Shown piece by piece: positions 34,288 to 45,665 of a DNA stretch of 64,000 nt. Position 1 is the stretch's first letter, and the number at the start of each line of letters is the position of its first letter. The position numbers and the translations under genes are program-made. The DNA is from Dasypus novemcinctus. Taxonomy: Eukaryota > Chordata > Mammalia > Cingulata > Dasypodidae. The notes under the pieces were generated by a model. The model did no database searches. It had not been told where the DNA came from and saw nothing but the letters and a program-made list of their open reading frames with translations. The stretch spans positions 64,699,449-64,763,448 of the forward strand of contig NC_080688.1 in assembly GCF_030445035.2 (NCBI RefSeq). The letters run 5' to 3'.

Positions 34288-34545
34288 GGGGGGGTCAGCT
34301 TTATTGAGGCATAATTTACATATAATAAAACTAGCCAATTTTAAATGTTTAGCAGTGTGTGTGATGAATTCTGACAAATATATACACCTATTTAACCACT
34401 GCCACAATCAAGATATAAAACATTTCCATCACCCCAGAAAGTTCCCTTTGTCCCTTTGCAGTCAGGCCCTTCCCCCAGGCTCTCCAACCACTCATCTGCT
34501 CTCTATCACTATAATTTTGCCATTTCTAGTAATTATCATTTCTTA
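34288..34545 (-). mobile_element. Old L1M 3' end (minus)
   Basis: Antisense L1M 3' UTR strings in order: AGCTTTATTGAGGCATAATT, ACATATAATAAAACTAGCC, CAATCAAGATATAAAACATT, CCATCACCCCAGAAAG. The same repeat begins the longer copy at 59445. Confidence 0.7.
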
Positions 34546-35452
34546 ACCCACACTACTAGTAGGGCACAGGACCCCAGGTGTCCCATGGATCCCTTTGTGT
34601 GATCTCGGGGGGGGGGGGGGTCCCAGAGACCCTTCTGCTTTCCTGCCCTTGAGGCAAGGTGGAGAAGCCTGACAGGCAGAATTGCCCAGTGGGAGGTGGC
34701 ATATGTTCCCCGCTTGCTGGTGGCCTGAGCAGCAGGACTGGAGATGCACAGGGCTCTGAGGTATGGCTGGGCAGTGGAAGACAATGGTCACCCTTGCCAG
34801 AAGTGGAGGGGCAGGGAGGAAATCTCTTCTCTGCTGTGGCTTGGAGACCCCGCATCCTGCAGAGTGACTTCTCTCTCCCATGCAGATTGGGGCTCTGGCC
34901 AAGGAAATGCAGGCCATGGGGAGATTGTGTGGACACCACCTTCCCCTTCCCATACCCCCATCCCCTTTACCCAGGTCATGGGACTGACTGCCTGACCCCT
35001 GGGCCAGATCTTTCCCCTCCCCTGGGCTCCTTGACACTGTTTATGTGGTCGTTTTTGCCCTCTTTTTCTACTCACAGCATTTGGTCTGCAAATCTTTTGG
35101 GCACCTAGCACCCTCCCTGCCTTCCTACTTCATCGTTCCTTGGATGCTTGCCTGACCTTTCCTCTGAGATCAAAAGCACCTTGAAGATCCCACCCTTGTC
35201 TGAATCACCCTTGTATTTCCTGTAGGGCCCAGGGATGTGCCTGCCACAAGATCCGTGTTCCATGACGAAAAATAATTTTTATGAAAAATGCATATTTGTA
35301 GAATGAGGAAAGGCATTTGCTCATTTTGGCTGTCTTTCCAGGTTCTAACCTCTGCATCTTATACTCTAATTTGTTCACAACACAATTGCACAGTGCCATG
35401 GGTGAGGGTTTGTACCTCTACATTTTCCTTCCCGGTAGTGGGGAAAAGGTGA
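34546..35452. other. Unassigned stretch with a G-run
   Basis: A run of G lies at about 34607-34620. About 35120-35260 faintly resembles an L2 3' end. Overlapping open frames on both strands at 34543-35111 have no recognisable domain. Confidence 0.3.
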
Positions 35453-35923
35453 GCGATCACATTTTATTTATTTTTATTTTTTTAAGATTTATTTTTTAAA
35501 GATTTCTTTATTATTATTAATTTATCTCCCCTCTCTCCACCCAGTTGTCTGCTCTCTGTGTCCATTTGCTGTGTGTTCTTCTGTGCCCGCTTGTAGTCTT
35601 CTCAGCAACACTGGGAATCTGTGTCTCTTTTTGTTGCATCATCTTGCTGCGTCAGCAATCCATGTGTGCGGGGCCACTCCTGGGCAGGCTGCACTTTTTT
35701 TGCACAGGGCAGCTCTCCTTATGGGTTGCACTCCTTACATGTGGGGCTCCCCTATGTGGGGCATACCCCTGCATGGCACGGCACTCCTTGCACGCATCAG
35801 CACTGTGTGTTGGCCAGCTCACCACATGGGTCAGGAGGCCTGGAGTTTGAACCCTGGACCTACCATGTGGTAGGCAGACACTCTATCTGTTGAGCCAAAT
35901 CCGCTCCCTGCAATCATGTTTTA
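35453..35923 (-). mobile_element. DAS-type SINE with decayed target-site duplication
   Basis: The element is about 35467-35908 on the minus strand. The head is seen in reverse as GTTGAGCCAAATCCGCTCCC. The flanks GCGATCACATTTTA (35453-35466) and GCAATCATGTTTTA (35910-35923) match at 11 of 14 positions, indicating an older insertion. Antisense open frames of about 100 codons are incidental. Confidence 0.85.
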
Positions 35924-36023
35924 AATACTGAGCCCTGTGTGTTGAGCGCCAACCCTCAAATGTACTTCATTCACTTCATTCTGGCCATAGATATTGTTGT
36001 GTTCTTTTTTGGATGTGCTGAGT

Positions 36024-36108
36024 CACACACACACACACACCCTTGGAGTCTGTGTGGCTAACACACACACACATGCACACACACACACCCTTGGAGTCTG
36101 TGTGGCTC
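36024..36108. repeat. (CA)n microsatellite inside a 48 bp tandem duplication
   Basis: A (CA)n tract followed by CCCTTGGAGTCTGTGTGG occurs twice, with the non-repeat part at 36040-36059 and 36088-36107, a shift of 48 bp. This looks like a local tandem duplication of a (CA)n tract with its unique flank, after which the two CA tracts diverged in length. Confidence 0.85.
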
Positions 36109-36224
36109 CAAGACCTGGGTTCTTTGCTCTGTGAGCTGCTGTGTTTGGGCAGGAGGGGAGGTATCTGTGAACTTAGGGATTCTTCTGAAACCTTGGGCCC
36201 ATCCCATGATAGTCTGAAAAACCT

Positions 36225-36375
36225 AACATTTGTTAAGTGTCCTAGGTTGCAGGGCTTGGCGAGCACTTTGTCTATGCTCTATCAGCCGTCACAGCCTGTA
36301 TTTTATAGATGGGAAAACGAGCTCCCAGAGAGCTTGACCATTTCCCCTAGGCCACAAAGCTGGTGAGTGGCATGG
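36225..36375 (-). mobile_element. MIR SINE, ancient
   Basis: Antisense MIR order: AACATTTGTTAAGTGTCC, TTTTATAGATGGGAAAACGA, TAGGCCACAAAGCTGGTGAG. Confidence 0.7.
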
Positions 36376-36779
36376 CCAATTTTGCTCATGTTTGCCTCTT
36401 AACATCTCGTAGAGGGATTGTCAGGTGATGCTGAATCCCCTTGTGGTATTCCGAAAAGGTCTCTGGTCTTGGGTCTGCCACCAGCAATTGCTTCCCATCT
36501 GGTGCTTTCTTCTTAGTGGCCTCCGAGTTTGGACGAGATAGCATCTAATGCCCTTGTTCTTCTCACTCGGGGGTTCCCAGCGCCAGCCCTCTGAGGCAGG
36601 GACTATGTTCTCATCTTGGATGACAAGGAAGGAGGAAGCCCTGCCACCTCGTCTCTGGCCTATGCATACCTGAGGTAGTGGCTCCAGAGCCACCTGATTT
36701 GGCCAGGTGGACCTGTGGTTTGGCAGTTGGCGCCTTCCCTATAAAATTAATTCTTTCAACAAAGTAGAAATTATTCCTG
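36376..36779. other. Unassigned stretch
   Basis: No repeat or exon was recognised. Confidence 0.3.
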
Positions 36780-37300
36780 CCCCTCGCTCGGCCTTGTTCT
36801 AGGTCTTCTGAGGACGTGGGCTTGGGTTATACCACAGAAGGGTTGGCGGAGAGTGACGTCACCGCATTTTCTTCCTCTGGGGAAAGCAAACTTGTTGAAC
36901 TCTTGCCTGTAACCTCATTAGCTCCAGAGAAAAACCAACCCCGGTTGCAGCAAATCTTCTGAGAAGCCCAGCTTGAGCCAAGGAGCTCTGTGTCTAGCTT
37001 AATGTTGTTTCCATTTCCCGTTTGACGCAGGCAGAGGGCAGGTAGAGGACGCGTGGTGGTGAGGCGCCTGGTGGTGAGGGAGGGGACGTGCTCCAGGAAT
37101 GCAGACAGAAGGCAGGGCCGAAAGAAGGAGGCGGCCGCCCGGCTGCTCCCACACACCTGGTTAATAAACCTTAGGCAGTCCCGTGCCTGGTTAATTCCCA
37201 CAGGGTTTTGGTGATTTTAGTTACCTCGTTAGAGCCAAGTTTACTTAAGGTACCTGTAATAGATTTTAGAATTACAAAAGCAGTTAAGTGTATCTCAGAA
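36780..37300. promoter_or_regulatory. Candidate regulatory element with a consensus CRE
   Basis: A perfect palindromic CRE, TGACGTCA, is at 36854-36861. It is followed by an ETS-type CTTCCTC, repeated GGTTAAT-type cores (about 37159 and 37190) and several retained CpGs, in a block free of recognised repeats. The dense motifs and CpG retention suggest constraint. An enhancer function is inferred. Confidence 0.35.
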
Positions 37301-37945
37301 TTTCTTGTTCCCCAGTGGCCTGCTTCTGGCCTCAATAGTTCCAGAATCTGAAACTCTCTGTCTCTAATACTTGGACGGCTGAAAAGAGGCCCTCAGATTC
37401 CAGGGAGCTGAGGGACACTGACGACGCCTGATCTCTGTGCCGCTGTGCCCAGCTGCATTATCGCCTCGCTTCGTGGTGTTGTCAGTGGCCCTGGGAGCGC
37501 TTACCCCTGGTATTCCTGTGAGGCGGCAGGGGAGCTGGCAGTGTGACGGCCCCTCGTCCAAGGGGGCCGTTTAGGCAAGAGAAACCAGGTGACTTGGCCA
37601 AGGTCGCATACCAGACTCGCCAGTGAGGAAAAAAGTTAAGGACTGGTTCCCTGGACCCTGCCCTGGTGGTTCTGTAGGGTGAAGTGTGTGGAAGTTTCCG
37701 GATGCCCGGGCTAGCCGTGTCTCCCTGGTGAACCAGCTCCGGACCGCTTCACCCATCACACATCTTCTCTCTACTCCCCGACCTGAGGTGGGTGATGGAA
37801 TCAGACCCACTTCGGTGCGTTTGCCACACACACTGAAGCTGATGAGCGCTGCGTTTGCAGAGTGGCTGGTGGGTGGGGCTGGAAGCCTGCTCCTGGGGGA
37901 CTCCGGGGAACGGTGGGCACCAGCTTTTCTGAGGGAGACAATCTG
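37301..37945. other. Unassigned stretch
   Basis: A decayed MIR may lie at about 37570-37660 (ACTTGGCCAAGGTCGCATAC). Nothing else was recognised. Confidence 0.3.
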
Positions 37946-38348
37946 AGAGGTTTCTCTTTTTTAATTTATTTCTCTCCCTTCCCCCCCCACCCTTGTCTGC
38001 TCTCTGTGTCCATTTGCTGTGTGTTCTTCTGCGTCCGCTTGCATTATCCAGCAGCACTGGGAAACTGCGTCTCTTTCATTGCGTCATCTTGTTGTGTCAG
38101 CTCTGTGTGTGTGTGTGCCACTCCTGGGCAGGCTGTGCTTTTCTCACACGGGGCAGCTGTCCTTGCTGGGCGCACTCCTTGTGTGTGGGGCACCCCTGTG
38201 TGGCATGGCACTCTTTGTGCGTGGCAGCACTGCACATGGGCCAGTTCACCACACAGGTCAGGAGGCCCTGGGGATTGAACCCTGGACCCTCCATATGGTA
38301 GACGGACGCTCTATCAGTTGAGCCAGGTCTGCTTCCCTGTAGAGGTTT
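37946..38348 (-). mobile_element. DAS-type SINE
   Basis: The element is about 37956-38337 on the minus strand. The head is seen in reverse as GTTGAGCCAGGTCTGCTTCCC. AGAGGTTT flanks both sides (37946-37953 and 38341-38348), a probable eroded target-site duplication. The body has small deletions. Confidence 0.85.
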
Positions 38349-39281
38349 TCTGAGAACTGCTTGAGGGTCCCCAGGGCTCTCCTTCCCATAGTCTGCGGGA
38401 TGGGAGAAGCTCTAGAAATTTGACCCACTCCTGGATCAGAAGGCCCTGTAGGAATGTGGGCAGCCCTCAGGGACAGGGAGGCCCCTGCCTCACCATGCAG
38501 CCCAGGCCATTACTTGGCAGCCCAGGGCCTACAGACATTTTCCTTGGACCAAGCTCCGGCTCCCATCAGCCCTGGCTCTGATCTGAGAGCCACGTGGAAT
38601 GCACCTCCCATCCTTTTTCCAGGATAACTCACTATGCACCAGTTCTTTTTCTCTCGAAGGTAAACACTCCATTTGCTCCAGGAGAGGGTTCACAACCCCT
38701 CCTAGATTTCCTCCTGTGTACCTCTCGTCAATACTCCATCTTATATGGGTTCCTGGGATGCAGAGCTGGAGGTGTGGTCTGAGCCGTACAGGAGCCATGC
38801 CCCAGCTACCTCCCTCCGCCTGGACACGGCTCTGTATCCTGTGCCTGTGGAATCTTTTCAGGGCAGCTTCCAGACAGGGGACTCTCGTTCCTTCACAGGC
38901 AGAGGTCAGCTCCTCTGCCTGGGCTCTTCCCAGCCCTGATGAGCAGCCCAAGGCCACCCCTGCTGCGTCCTCTTTGAGCGGTGCAGGTAGCTAAGGGTCA
39001 AGGTGTTCAGAGGTAGGTGAGGTTATCAGGGGCTGATCCACTATTGTGGAGGAAGGTTTGAGCCTTCTGCCAAAATGACTGTTCAAGGCTTGGAGGAGGC
39101 AAAGTGGAAGCCCCATCGTTAAGGCTTCCCACCTTGGAGGCTCTGAGACTGCCCACCTACATGGGGAGTCAGCTCCTCTCCCTCGGGGCAGCTGCCTTCG
39201 CTGTCTCCTCGGCCACAGCCTTTGAATGAGAGGCAGGCACCTGATCAGAGCCCAGCCCATCATCCAGCTCCCTTAGGATAC
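38349..39281. other. Unassigned stretch
   Basis: Mixed-composition DNA. The minus-strand frame at 38529-38957 (142 codons) overlaps a plus-strand frame at 38599-38994 (131 codons); neither has a recognisable domain. Confidence 0.3.
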
Positions 39282-39717
39282 TTTTTTTTAAAAAAATATT
39301 TATTTTTATTTTTATTTTACTTTATTTATTTATTTCTCTTCCCTTCCCCCTCCTTGTCTGCTTTCTGTGTCCATTTGCTGTGTGTTCTTCTGTGTCCACT
39401 TGTATTCTTGTTAGCAGCACTGAGAATCCGTGTCTCTTTTTGTGGAGTCATCTTATGCCTCAGCTCTCCGTGTGTGCGGTGCCACTCCTGGGCAGGCTGC
39501 ACTTTTTTTGCACGGGGCAGCTCTCCTTGAGGGGTGCGCTCCTTGCGCGTGGGGCTCCCCTATGCAGGGAACACCCCTGCGTGGCACGGTACTCTTTGCG
39601 CACATCAGCACTGCATATGGGCCAGCTCACCACACGGGTCAGGAGGCCCTGGGTTTGAACTCTGGACCTCCCATGTGGTAGGTGGATGCTCTATCCGTTG
39701 AGCCAAAGCTGCTTGCC
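39282..39717 (-). mobile_element. DAS-type SINE
   Basis: The minus-strand element begins with a T-run and TTTATTTTTATTTTTATTTT and ends with the reverse head GTTGAGCCAAAGCTGCTTGCC. The body is complete. The target-site duplication is not clear. Confidence 0.85.
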
Positions 39718-40030
39718 ATGGAATCTTTTTCAAAAAATGGAGCTGGGAGTGGAAGGTCCTCTCCTTTGGAGAGTCAGCGTGAGGATGGAGACTGACAGCT
39801 CCACTGGCCACCCCCACTTCCGTGTGGAGAAACCTGCGTCCTGGGGAGCACAAAGGCAGCTACGCAGCAGAAGCCGAGCCAGAGGGCAGAGAATGCCCAT
39901 GTCTGTCCATTTTTGTCTCCCCCAGACTTGGGGTTCCATTTGTTGGTCGCTTTCATGGAGTCCATTCAGTAAATCCCCTCTATGTCTTTAAGTATGGCCT
40001 GTGTACCACTGGTGGAAAGTGGGAGGGTTT
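39718..40030. other. Unassigned stretch
   Basis: No repeat or exon was recognised. Confidence 0.3.
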
Positions 40031-40034
40031 CCAT

Positions 40035-40520
40035 TAGAAAATGTAAAGGCATATTTTTAAATGTGTATTAGAAAAAAATCATCACTAGTATGTGAAACCT
40101 GTGATTTCATTATTGCCTAGCAAGAGGCGGCAGTAAATTAAAAAGTCAATTAAAGGGCAATAATAGTATAACTGGTACCCCTGTATGACAAAAAACTCCC
40201 AAGGTGGTGAATTTTGGGAAATGCTACGCGAGCTAGTTTGGGTTGGGTTTCTGTCACCTGGCACTGGGAGAGTTTTGAATAATACACATCTATTTTTAGC
40301 CCAAGGCTATCTCTTTTCATGTAACAAATGTGGGTTCCTAAATATTTATTTACATGCAGTTTTTATAAATACGATTGCGACGGGAATTCACAAAAGGTAG
40401 TCATTACCTAAAGACGACCTTAATAAATATTTTTGTAAAGCAATGAATCCTTTTATCTAGCATCAAGTTTACTTCAAAAGCATCTGTTTCGCAAATTTAG
40501 ATTTTCAAACCAGCCACCTC
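40035..40520. promoter_or_regulatory. Candidate conserved AT-rich element
   Basis: The block is repeat-free and AT-rich but keeps CpGs (CTACGCGAGC, ACGATTGCGACGGG, AAGACGACC) that neutral AT-rich mammalian DNA usually loses. It also carries AATTAAAA, TTATCTAG and TAATAAATATTTTTGT motifs. A conserved non-coding element is inferred. Confidence 0.3.
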
Positions 40521-41694
40521 TGTTACCCAGGATTTTTTTTTTAATATTTATTTATTATTATTATTTTTAATTACATTAAAAAATATATATGAGGTCCCAT
40601 TCAACCCCACCACCCCCGCCCCCCACTCCCCCCACAGCAACACTCTCTCCCATCATCGTGACACATCCATTGCACCTGGTAAGTTCATCTCTGAGCATCA
40701 CTGCACCCCATAGTCAATGGTCCACATCATAGCCCAGACTCTCTCACGTTCCATCCAGTGGGCCCTGGGGGGATCTACAGTGTCCCGTAATTGTCCGTGA
40801 AGCACTATCCAGGACAACTCCACATCCCGAAAATGCCTCCACATCTCATCTCTTCCTCCCGTTCCCCACACCCAGCAGCCCCATGGCTACCGTTCCCACA
40901 CCCATTCCACATTTTCTCTGTGGACATTGGATTGGTTGTGTCCATTGCACACCTATGTCAAGTGAGGGCTTAGATTCCACATGGGTACTGGATGCACTCT
41001 TCCCGCTTCTAGTTGTAGACACTCTAGGCTCCATTTTGTGGTGGTTGACCTTCTTCAACTCCATGTTAGCTGAGTGGAGTAAGTCCAATAAGTCAAAGTG
41101 TAGGAGCTGAAGTCTGTTGAGGCTTTGGGCCTGGGTGTCATATTATCAGTCCAGAGATTCAAATCCCCTACATATATCTTAAACCCAGCACCAACTACAA
41201 TTCCAATAAAGTAGCATGCAAGTCTTGTGAAAAGAGATCCCCTCTGAGTCCATTTCCATCACGCAGAGACACCAGCTCCAAAGAAGGGCCATCTGTCATG
41301 GCAGTGAACCCCTTCTGCCATGACCATAGAACCCGTGGGTCTCTTTATCCCTCAAAAGAACCAATACCTGGGGTTGTATCTACCTTATCTGTCTCTTAGA
41401 CTCTGTTCAGTTGTACATAGGGCTATTCCTTCTGACAACCTCCAGACTCTTTTTTAGAGACTCACAGCCTTATAATCTCATTTCTCCTTTCCATTTCCCC
41501 CTTACATTAGGTCAAACTGCTTCCCGAAGTCATGTTATTATATGTAGACAGGTATATTCTGCTGTTCCGCATTGAATCTTTAATTCAAGGTCATTTTCTA
41601 GTTGCTTCTTCAGCTGGTATGTGGTAGTGATCCGTCGGTGCCAGGGAGGCTTATCCCCAGGTGTCGTGTCCCACGCTGTGTTACCCAGGATTTT
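40521..41694 (-). mobile_element. Young xenarthran L1, 5'-truncated, 16 bp target-site duplication
   Basis: TGTTACCCAGGATTTT occurs at 40521-40536 and at 41679-41694, an exact 16 bp duplication. The enclosed 1.14 kb starts with a T-run (A-tail of a minus-strand element) and an AATAAATA-type tail. Next comes a C-rich tract (about 40594-40637), which on the sense strand is the G-rich tract typical of L1 3' UTRs. From memory the sequence matches the recurrent 3' UTR of armadillo L1s. Only the 3' end was copied; no ORF2 catalytic region is visible. Confidence 0.85.
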
Positions 41695-42420
41695 GATAAC
41701 CAGGAGACTCTTTATTGGCACGGAATAACTTCCACACAATGACATTTGATACATTTTCTTGTTAGAAAGATCTTCCTAGCATCAAAGGTGCTACAATAAA
41801 AATTATTCTATTTGATATCCATTCTCCAACCAATAATAAATACTCTTGTCCAAAAGGTAACTGAGGGGTGCATTTTAAAGCTAAGTCACCCTGGTAAACT
41901 TGATGAAGTTTTGCTCCTCAAGATACTCTTTAAGAGCTATGTTGATACTGAGACCACCACTTGTGACACTCGACCCAATAATTAGACAAGAATATCCTCT
42001 TCCCTGTTGTGAGCAATGGTGATCATGTCTTCGAACCACCAATCAGCATGTGTGTTCAAACAGGATGGCTTCTAGCAGCCCTCAGAACTTGTCTTAGATT
42101 AAGACTCTGGAGTCTCAGTCTCAAATTTGTTTTTGACACATACAAGTTCAAATTTCCTTTTTTTTTTTTTTGAGAAAAAAAATTGACCCTACCTTCAGAT
42201 TCTCCTGCAACCTGCTTTCTTTTTCTACTTTCCCTCAAAATATCTTAGCTCCTTTATTAATATAACAGGTTGTTGAATCTGGGACCTGCATTCTTTCTCC
42301 CCTCTTCACCCCCAAAAAGTCCTAACAAACAAAAATAGTATTCTCAGGTGTTATCTGTGAGAGGCAGATAGCTTTGCAGCCTGAGCAAATGATTGCAAAT
42401 TAAGAGCCCAATTGCTGGTG
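41695..42420. other. Unassigned stretch
   Basis: No exon or named repeat was recognised. Confidence 0.3.
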
Positions 42421-43725
42421 TCCCAGTTACCATTGCTGTGTAAAAAACTACTGTAAGACATAGTGGCTTGAACAACAGTCATCCTATATTATTATTATTA
42501 TCTTTATTAGAGAAGTTGTGAGTTTACAAAACAATCATGCATACCATACAGGATTCCCATATATTGCCCCACCACCAATAACTTGAATTGTAGATCATTT
42601 TTTACAAATAATGAAGAACATTGTCAAAATATTCCTAACTATAGCCCTTACCTTACATTTAATATGTTTTCCCCACAAACCACCCTATTATCAACACCAG
42701 GTGTTAGTATTGTATATTTATTATATTTCATGTGAGAATGCTCTCACATTTGTATTGTTAGCCATAGTCCATCATCCACCAGAGTTCACTTTTAACAGTC
42801 CCCTGCCTTGTACAGTCCATCCAAAGTGTACACTCAGTGGCTCTCGATTTCATCCCAGAGTTGTGCTGTCATCACCAGTCCATTTTAGAATGTTTACATT
42901 ACTCCAAAAGGAAAAATTCCATGCTCCCTTATGCCCTCCCCCACTGTTGACCCTTAGAATTGATATAGTATGTTCTTTGCCATTGCTACAAAAATTTTAC
43001 AAAATTACTGTTAACTATAGTTCATAAGTTACATTAGTTGTTTTTTTCTCATGCATCTCCATATTCTTAATGCCTTGTAATAGAAGAACATTTATATTTG
43101 TCCTATTAACCAGAATCCAAAATCACTGTTATATAGTCCCTATAGCTTCCTTTCAATAGACATTTACATCCCTAGACTATTCTTTTCAGCCACAGTTACA
43201 TTTGTAAATCAGCAGTGTTAGTTATACTCACTATAATGTGTTAGCATCCACTCTACCCATTTCCACACATTTATAATCAACCTTATTTAAATTTCTCATT
43301 AGGCGTCAGCTCCCTCTTCTCAACCCACATTCTATCTCCTAGTAACCTCCTCTAGCGGTTACCTCCATGATGGGCAGGGCCCGCTGAGTACAGCTTGCAT
43401 CTGCCCTCCCCTGGCATCAGCTGGGATGTCTCAGCCACGGCTGGAAGATCCACTTCCAAGATGGCTTACTCCCCTGGCTGGCATCTTGTGCTGGTGCTCA
43501 GTTCTTTTCCATGTGGGCTTCTCCATGGGGCTGCTTGGGCTTCCTCAAAGCATGGTAGCCGTGTTCCAAAAGTGAGTGTCCCACGAAACAGGAAGCAGGA
43601 GATTCTACTTTTTTCTACAATAAAGCAATCGCAGTCCAGATTCAGGGGCAAATGATGTAGACCCTGCTTCTTGGTGGGAGGAATGTCAAATAATTTGGGG
43701 GCTATGTTTTAAACCATCACAACTC
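42421..43725. repeat. Ancient repeat split by an L1 3' end
   Basis: The flanks read as one old mammalian repeat of uncertain family: CCCAGTTACCATTGCTGTGT to GCTTGAACAACAGTCATCC on the left, then GGCATCAGCTGGGATGTCTC to GTTCCAAAAGTGAGTGTCC on the right from about 43360. Confidence 0.5.
42488..43355 (-). mobile_element. Older xenarthran-type L1 3' UTR (minus)
   Basis: Starts with TATTATTATTATCTTTATTA and runs through AAGTTGTGAGTTTACAAAAC, CAATCATGCATACCATACAG, ACTATAGTTCATAAGTTACA and CCACAGTTACATTTG. This is typical of antisense L1 3' UTR sequence. It interrupts an older repeat. No clear target-site duplication. The open frame 42611-43027 is incidental. Confidence 0.6.
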
Positions 43726-43879
43726 GTCTCACACAGAGGGTGTGTCCTTCCTTCTCACAGACCTTTGTAGAGGTTTATATTTCTTCTACTTGCAGTGTCT
43801 TTTGGAGAGGTGAAAATAGAAATGGCTATAAAAACCTATTTGCATCATCTGAAGTCAGTCATGGTAAATAAATATGTAT

Positions 43880-43980
43880 TTTGTTTTGTTTTGTTCTGAG
43901 GTACCAGGGATTGTACCTGGGACCTTGTACATGCCAGACTCACATACATCAGCTCAACCACTGAGCTACACCCGCTCTGC
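43880..43980 (-). mobile_element. Short tRNA-only SINE (monomer)
   Basis: Read on the minus strand: GAGCGGGTGTAGCTCAGTGG (A-box region), then a B-box region (CCCAGGTACAATCCC) and GGTACCTCAGAAC with A-rich DNA beyond. About 90 bp, the short relative of the DAS-type SINE. Confidence 0.75.
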
Positions 43981-44570
43981 CTAAGTAAATATTTTGCATG
44001 AAGTTCCTTTTATATTCTCATTCTTTACAGAGTGGCTTTCCATGCCACAGGTAAGGGGTCTCCTCTTCATTTAGTCATTTCTCACACCCAGAATTCACAG
44101 AAATATGGAAGTGCAGGCCCTGGCTTTGCTGGCTGAGTCTTCCCCCAGCACGGCCATCCACAGTTGTCAGCACTCGAAGAGAGGCAAGGCCCCGTGCTGG
44201 CTGCTGGAGGTGACGGAGAGGAATTGAAAGACCCACCCCTGGGGCCCCCACCTCGGGGAGCCCAGGGTATTGCCAATAGAAAGCCACGGCCTCAGTGTCC
44301 CTTTTCTTAGGGTATCCGGGCAGAATCACAGAGGGACCGTGCCTACACCACGAATGGACCCCTTCCGACTGACCTGAGAAGATGACTGCTCACTCCCTTT
44401 TCCTGGGGACTAGGGCAATTTTGTGAGCGGTTGTTGACTGTCTTCCCTTTCTGGGCATTTGATTTTAGAAAGTGTGCGGGGCTCAGAGGGCAGAGACCTG
44501 GGTTCCAGCTATGTCAAATAACTTTCTCTACACCCTTTTTTTCCCCTGTAAAATAGGGAATTTGTTCTAG
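43981..44570. other. Unassigned stretch
   Basis: No repeat or exon was recognised. Confidence 0.3.
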
Positions 44571-44573
44571 ACC

Positions 44574-44812
44574 AGGGTTAGGCAAGCTGTGGCCTGTGGA
44601 CCAAATCTGGCCCAAGACGTGCTTTTCTAATGAAGTTCTGTCGGAAGCTAGCCACGCCCGTTCCTTCACGCATGCTTTGGCTGCTTTCCATCTAAAATGG
44701 CAGAGTCGAGTAGTTGCAACAGCGACCATGTGGCCCAAAAAGCCTAAAATAGGTACTATTTGGCTTTACAGAAAACGTTTGTTGGCCCCCAGTCGAAAAC
44801 AATGGTTTTCAA
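44574..44812 (+). mobile_element. hAT-type DNA transposon remnant
   Basis: The strings CCAGGGTTAGGCAAGCTGTG, GGACCAAATCTGGCCCAAGA, TAGCCACGCCCGTTCCTTCA, GAGTCGAGTAGTTGCAACAG and TGTTGGCCCCCAG follow a widely known placental non-autonomous element whose name I do not recall. The ends form a rough terminal inverted repeat. Confidence 0.65.
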
Positions 44813-44889
44813 ACTTCAATTTAGTCATAAAGTTCCTTCTTAAAACAATTTCTCTTTTGTTTTTATTTAACAATAAAAGCAATTCTGAC

Positions 44890-45135
44890 GGTACTTAACC
44901 ATATGCCAGGCACTGTACCAAGTGCTTTCAAATTATTGATTGATGTAGTCCTTATAAAAACCCTATGAGATGGGTATTATTATTACCATCCTCACTTAAG
45001 AAGGAGAAAATGGAGACCCAGTTAACAGAGAGGATAAGCAACTTGCCTAAGGTCACACAGCTAATAAACAGCAAAGACGAGGCTCGAATTCAGCAGCGGA
45101 GTCCATGTTCTTACCTATGACAGCATGCTGCCCCT
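44890..45135 (-). mobile_element. MIR SINE, near full length, ancient
   Basis: Antisense MIR in full order: TATGCCAGGCACTGTACCAA, AAACCCTATGAGATGGGTAT, TATTATTACCATCC, AGCAACTTGCCTAAGGTCAC, ACAGCTAATAAACAGC, GGCTCGAATTCAGC. Confidence 0.88.
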
Positions 45136-45420
45136 CCCGGGCGGCCTCCCCAGGCCACAGTGAGCCCGGCTGGGGGGACTGCTGATGACCGGAGCATGGC
45201 CAGCAACTTCCCCTCGCCCTGTGACTCTTCCCTCTGCAGCCACCGGGGCTCTCAGCGCCTAGTCAGCTGATCTCTGGAGCCTCTTGGGTTTAGCCAGGCA
45301 GGCAAGCTTGGAGCCGGGACATTGATTCCTTTTGATTTCTGCAAGAGACCTTGACCCTGACTGTGTGAACTCAGGCAGGCCTGGGCTGTGGAGAGCGCTG
45401 CTCTGGAAATGAGGACTCCG
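45136..45420. other. Unassigned stretch
   Basis: No repeat or exon was recognised. Confidence 0.3.
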
Positions 45421-45424
45421 GATG

Positions 45425-45665
45425 GACGCTTTTTCTAGATGAGCTATTTATGTCCAATAAAAACAAGTGCTCAGAGACCAGGGGCCACGTTTAGAACAAT
45501 AACTGCAAGAAAGGCATATTTCAATTAATTTCAATGCCCCAAACAAGTATTAAAACCAGTTAATCTATTCAGAGCCAGTTCTCTGGGCCAGAGTGATTTA
45601 CTGTAGAATCACGTCATATAAATCAGCAGGGGAGGACTTTATGCGCTGAATGTCACCTCCCAGCT
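45425..45665. promoter_or_regulatory. Candidate conserved element
   Basis: Repeat-free block with CCAATAAAAACAAG, AACAATAACTGC, TTTCAATTAATTTCAATG, CAGTTAATC and GTAGAATCACGTCATATAAA (CRE-like CACGTCA). The content resembles developmental enhancers. Function is inferred only. Confidence 0.3.
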
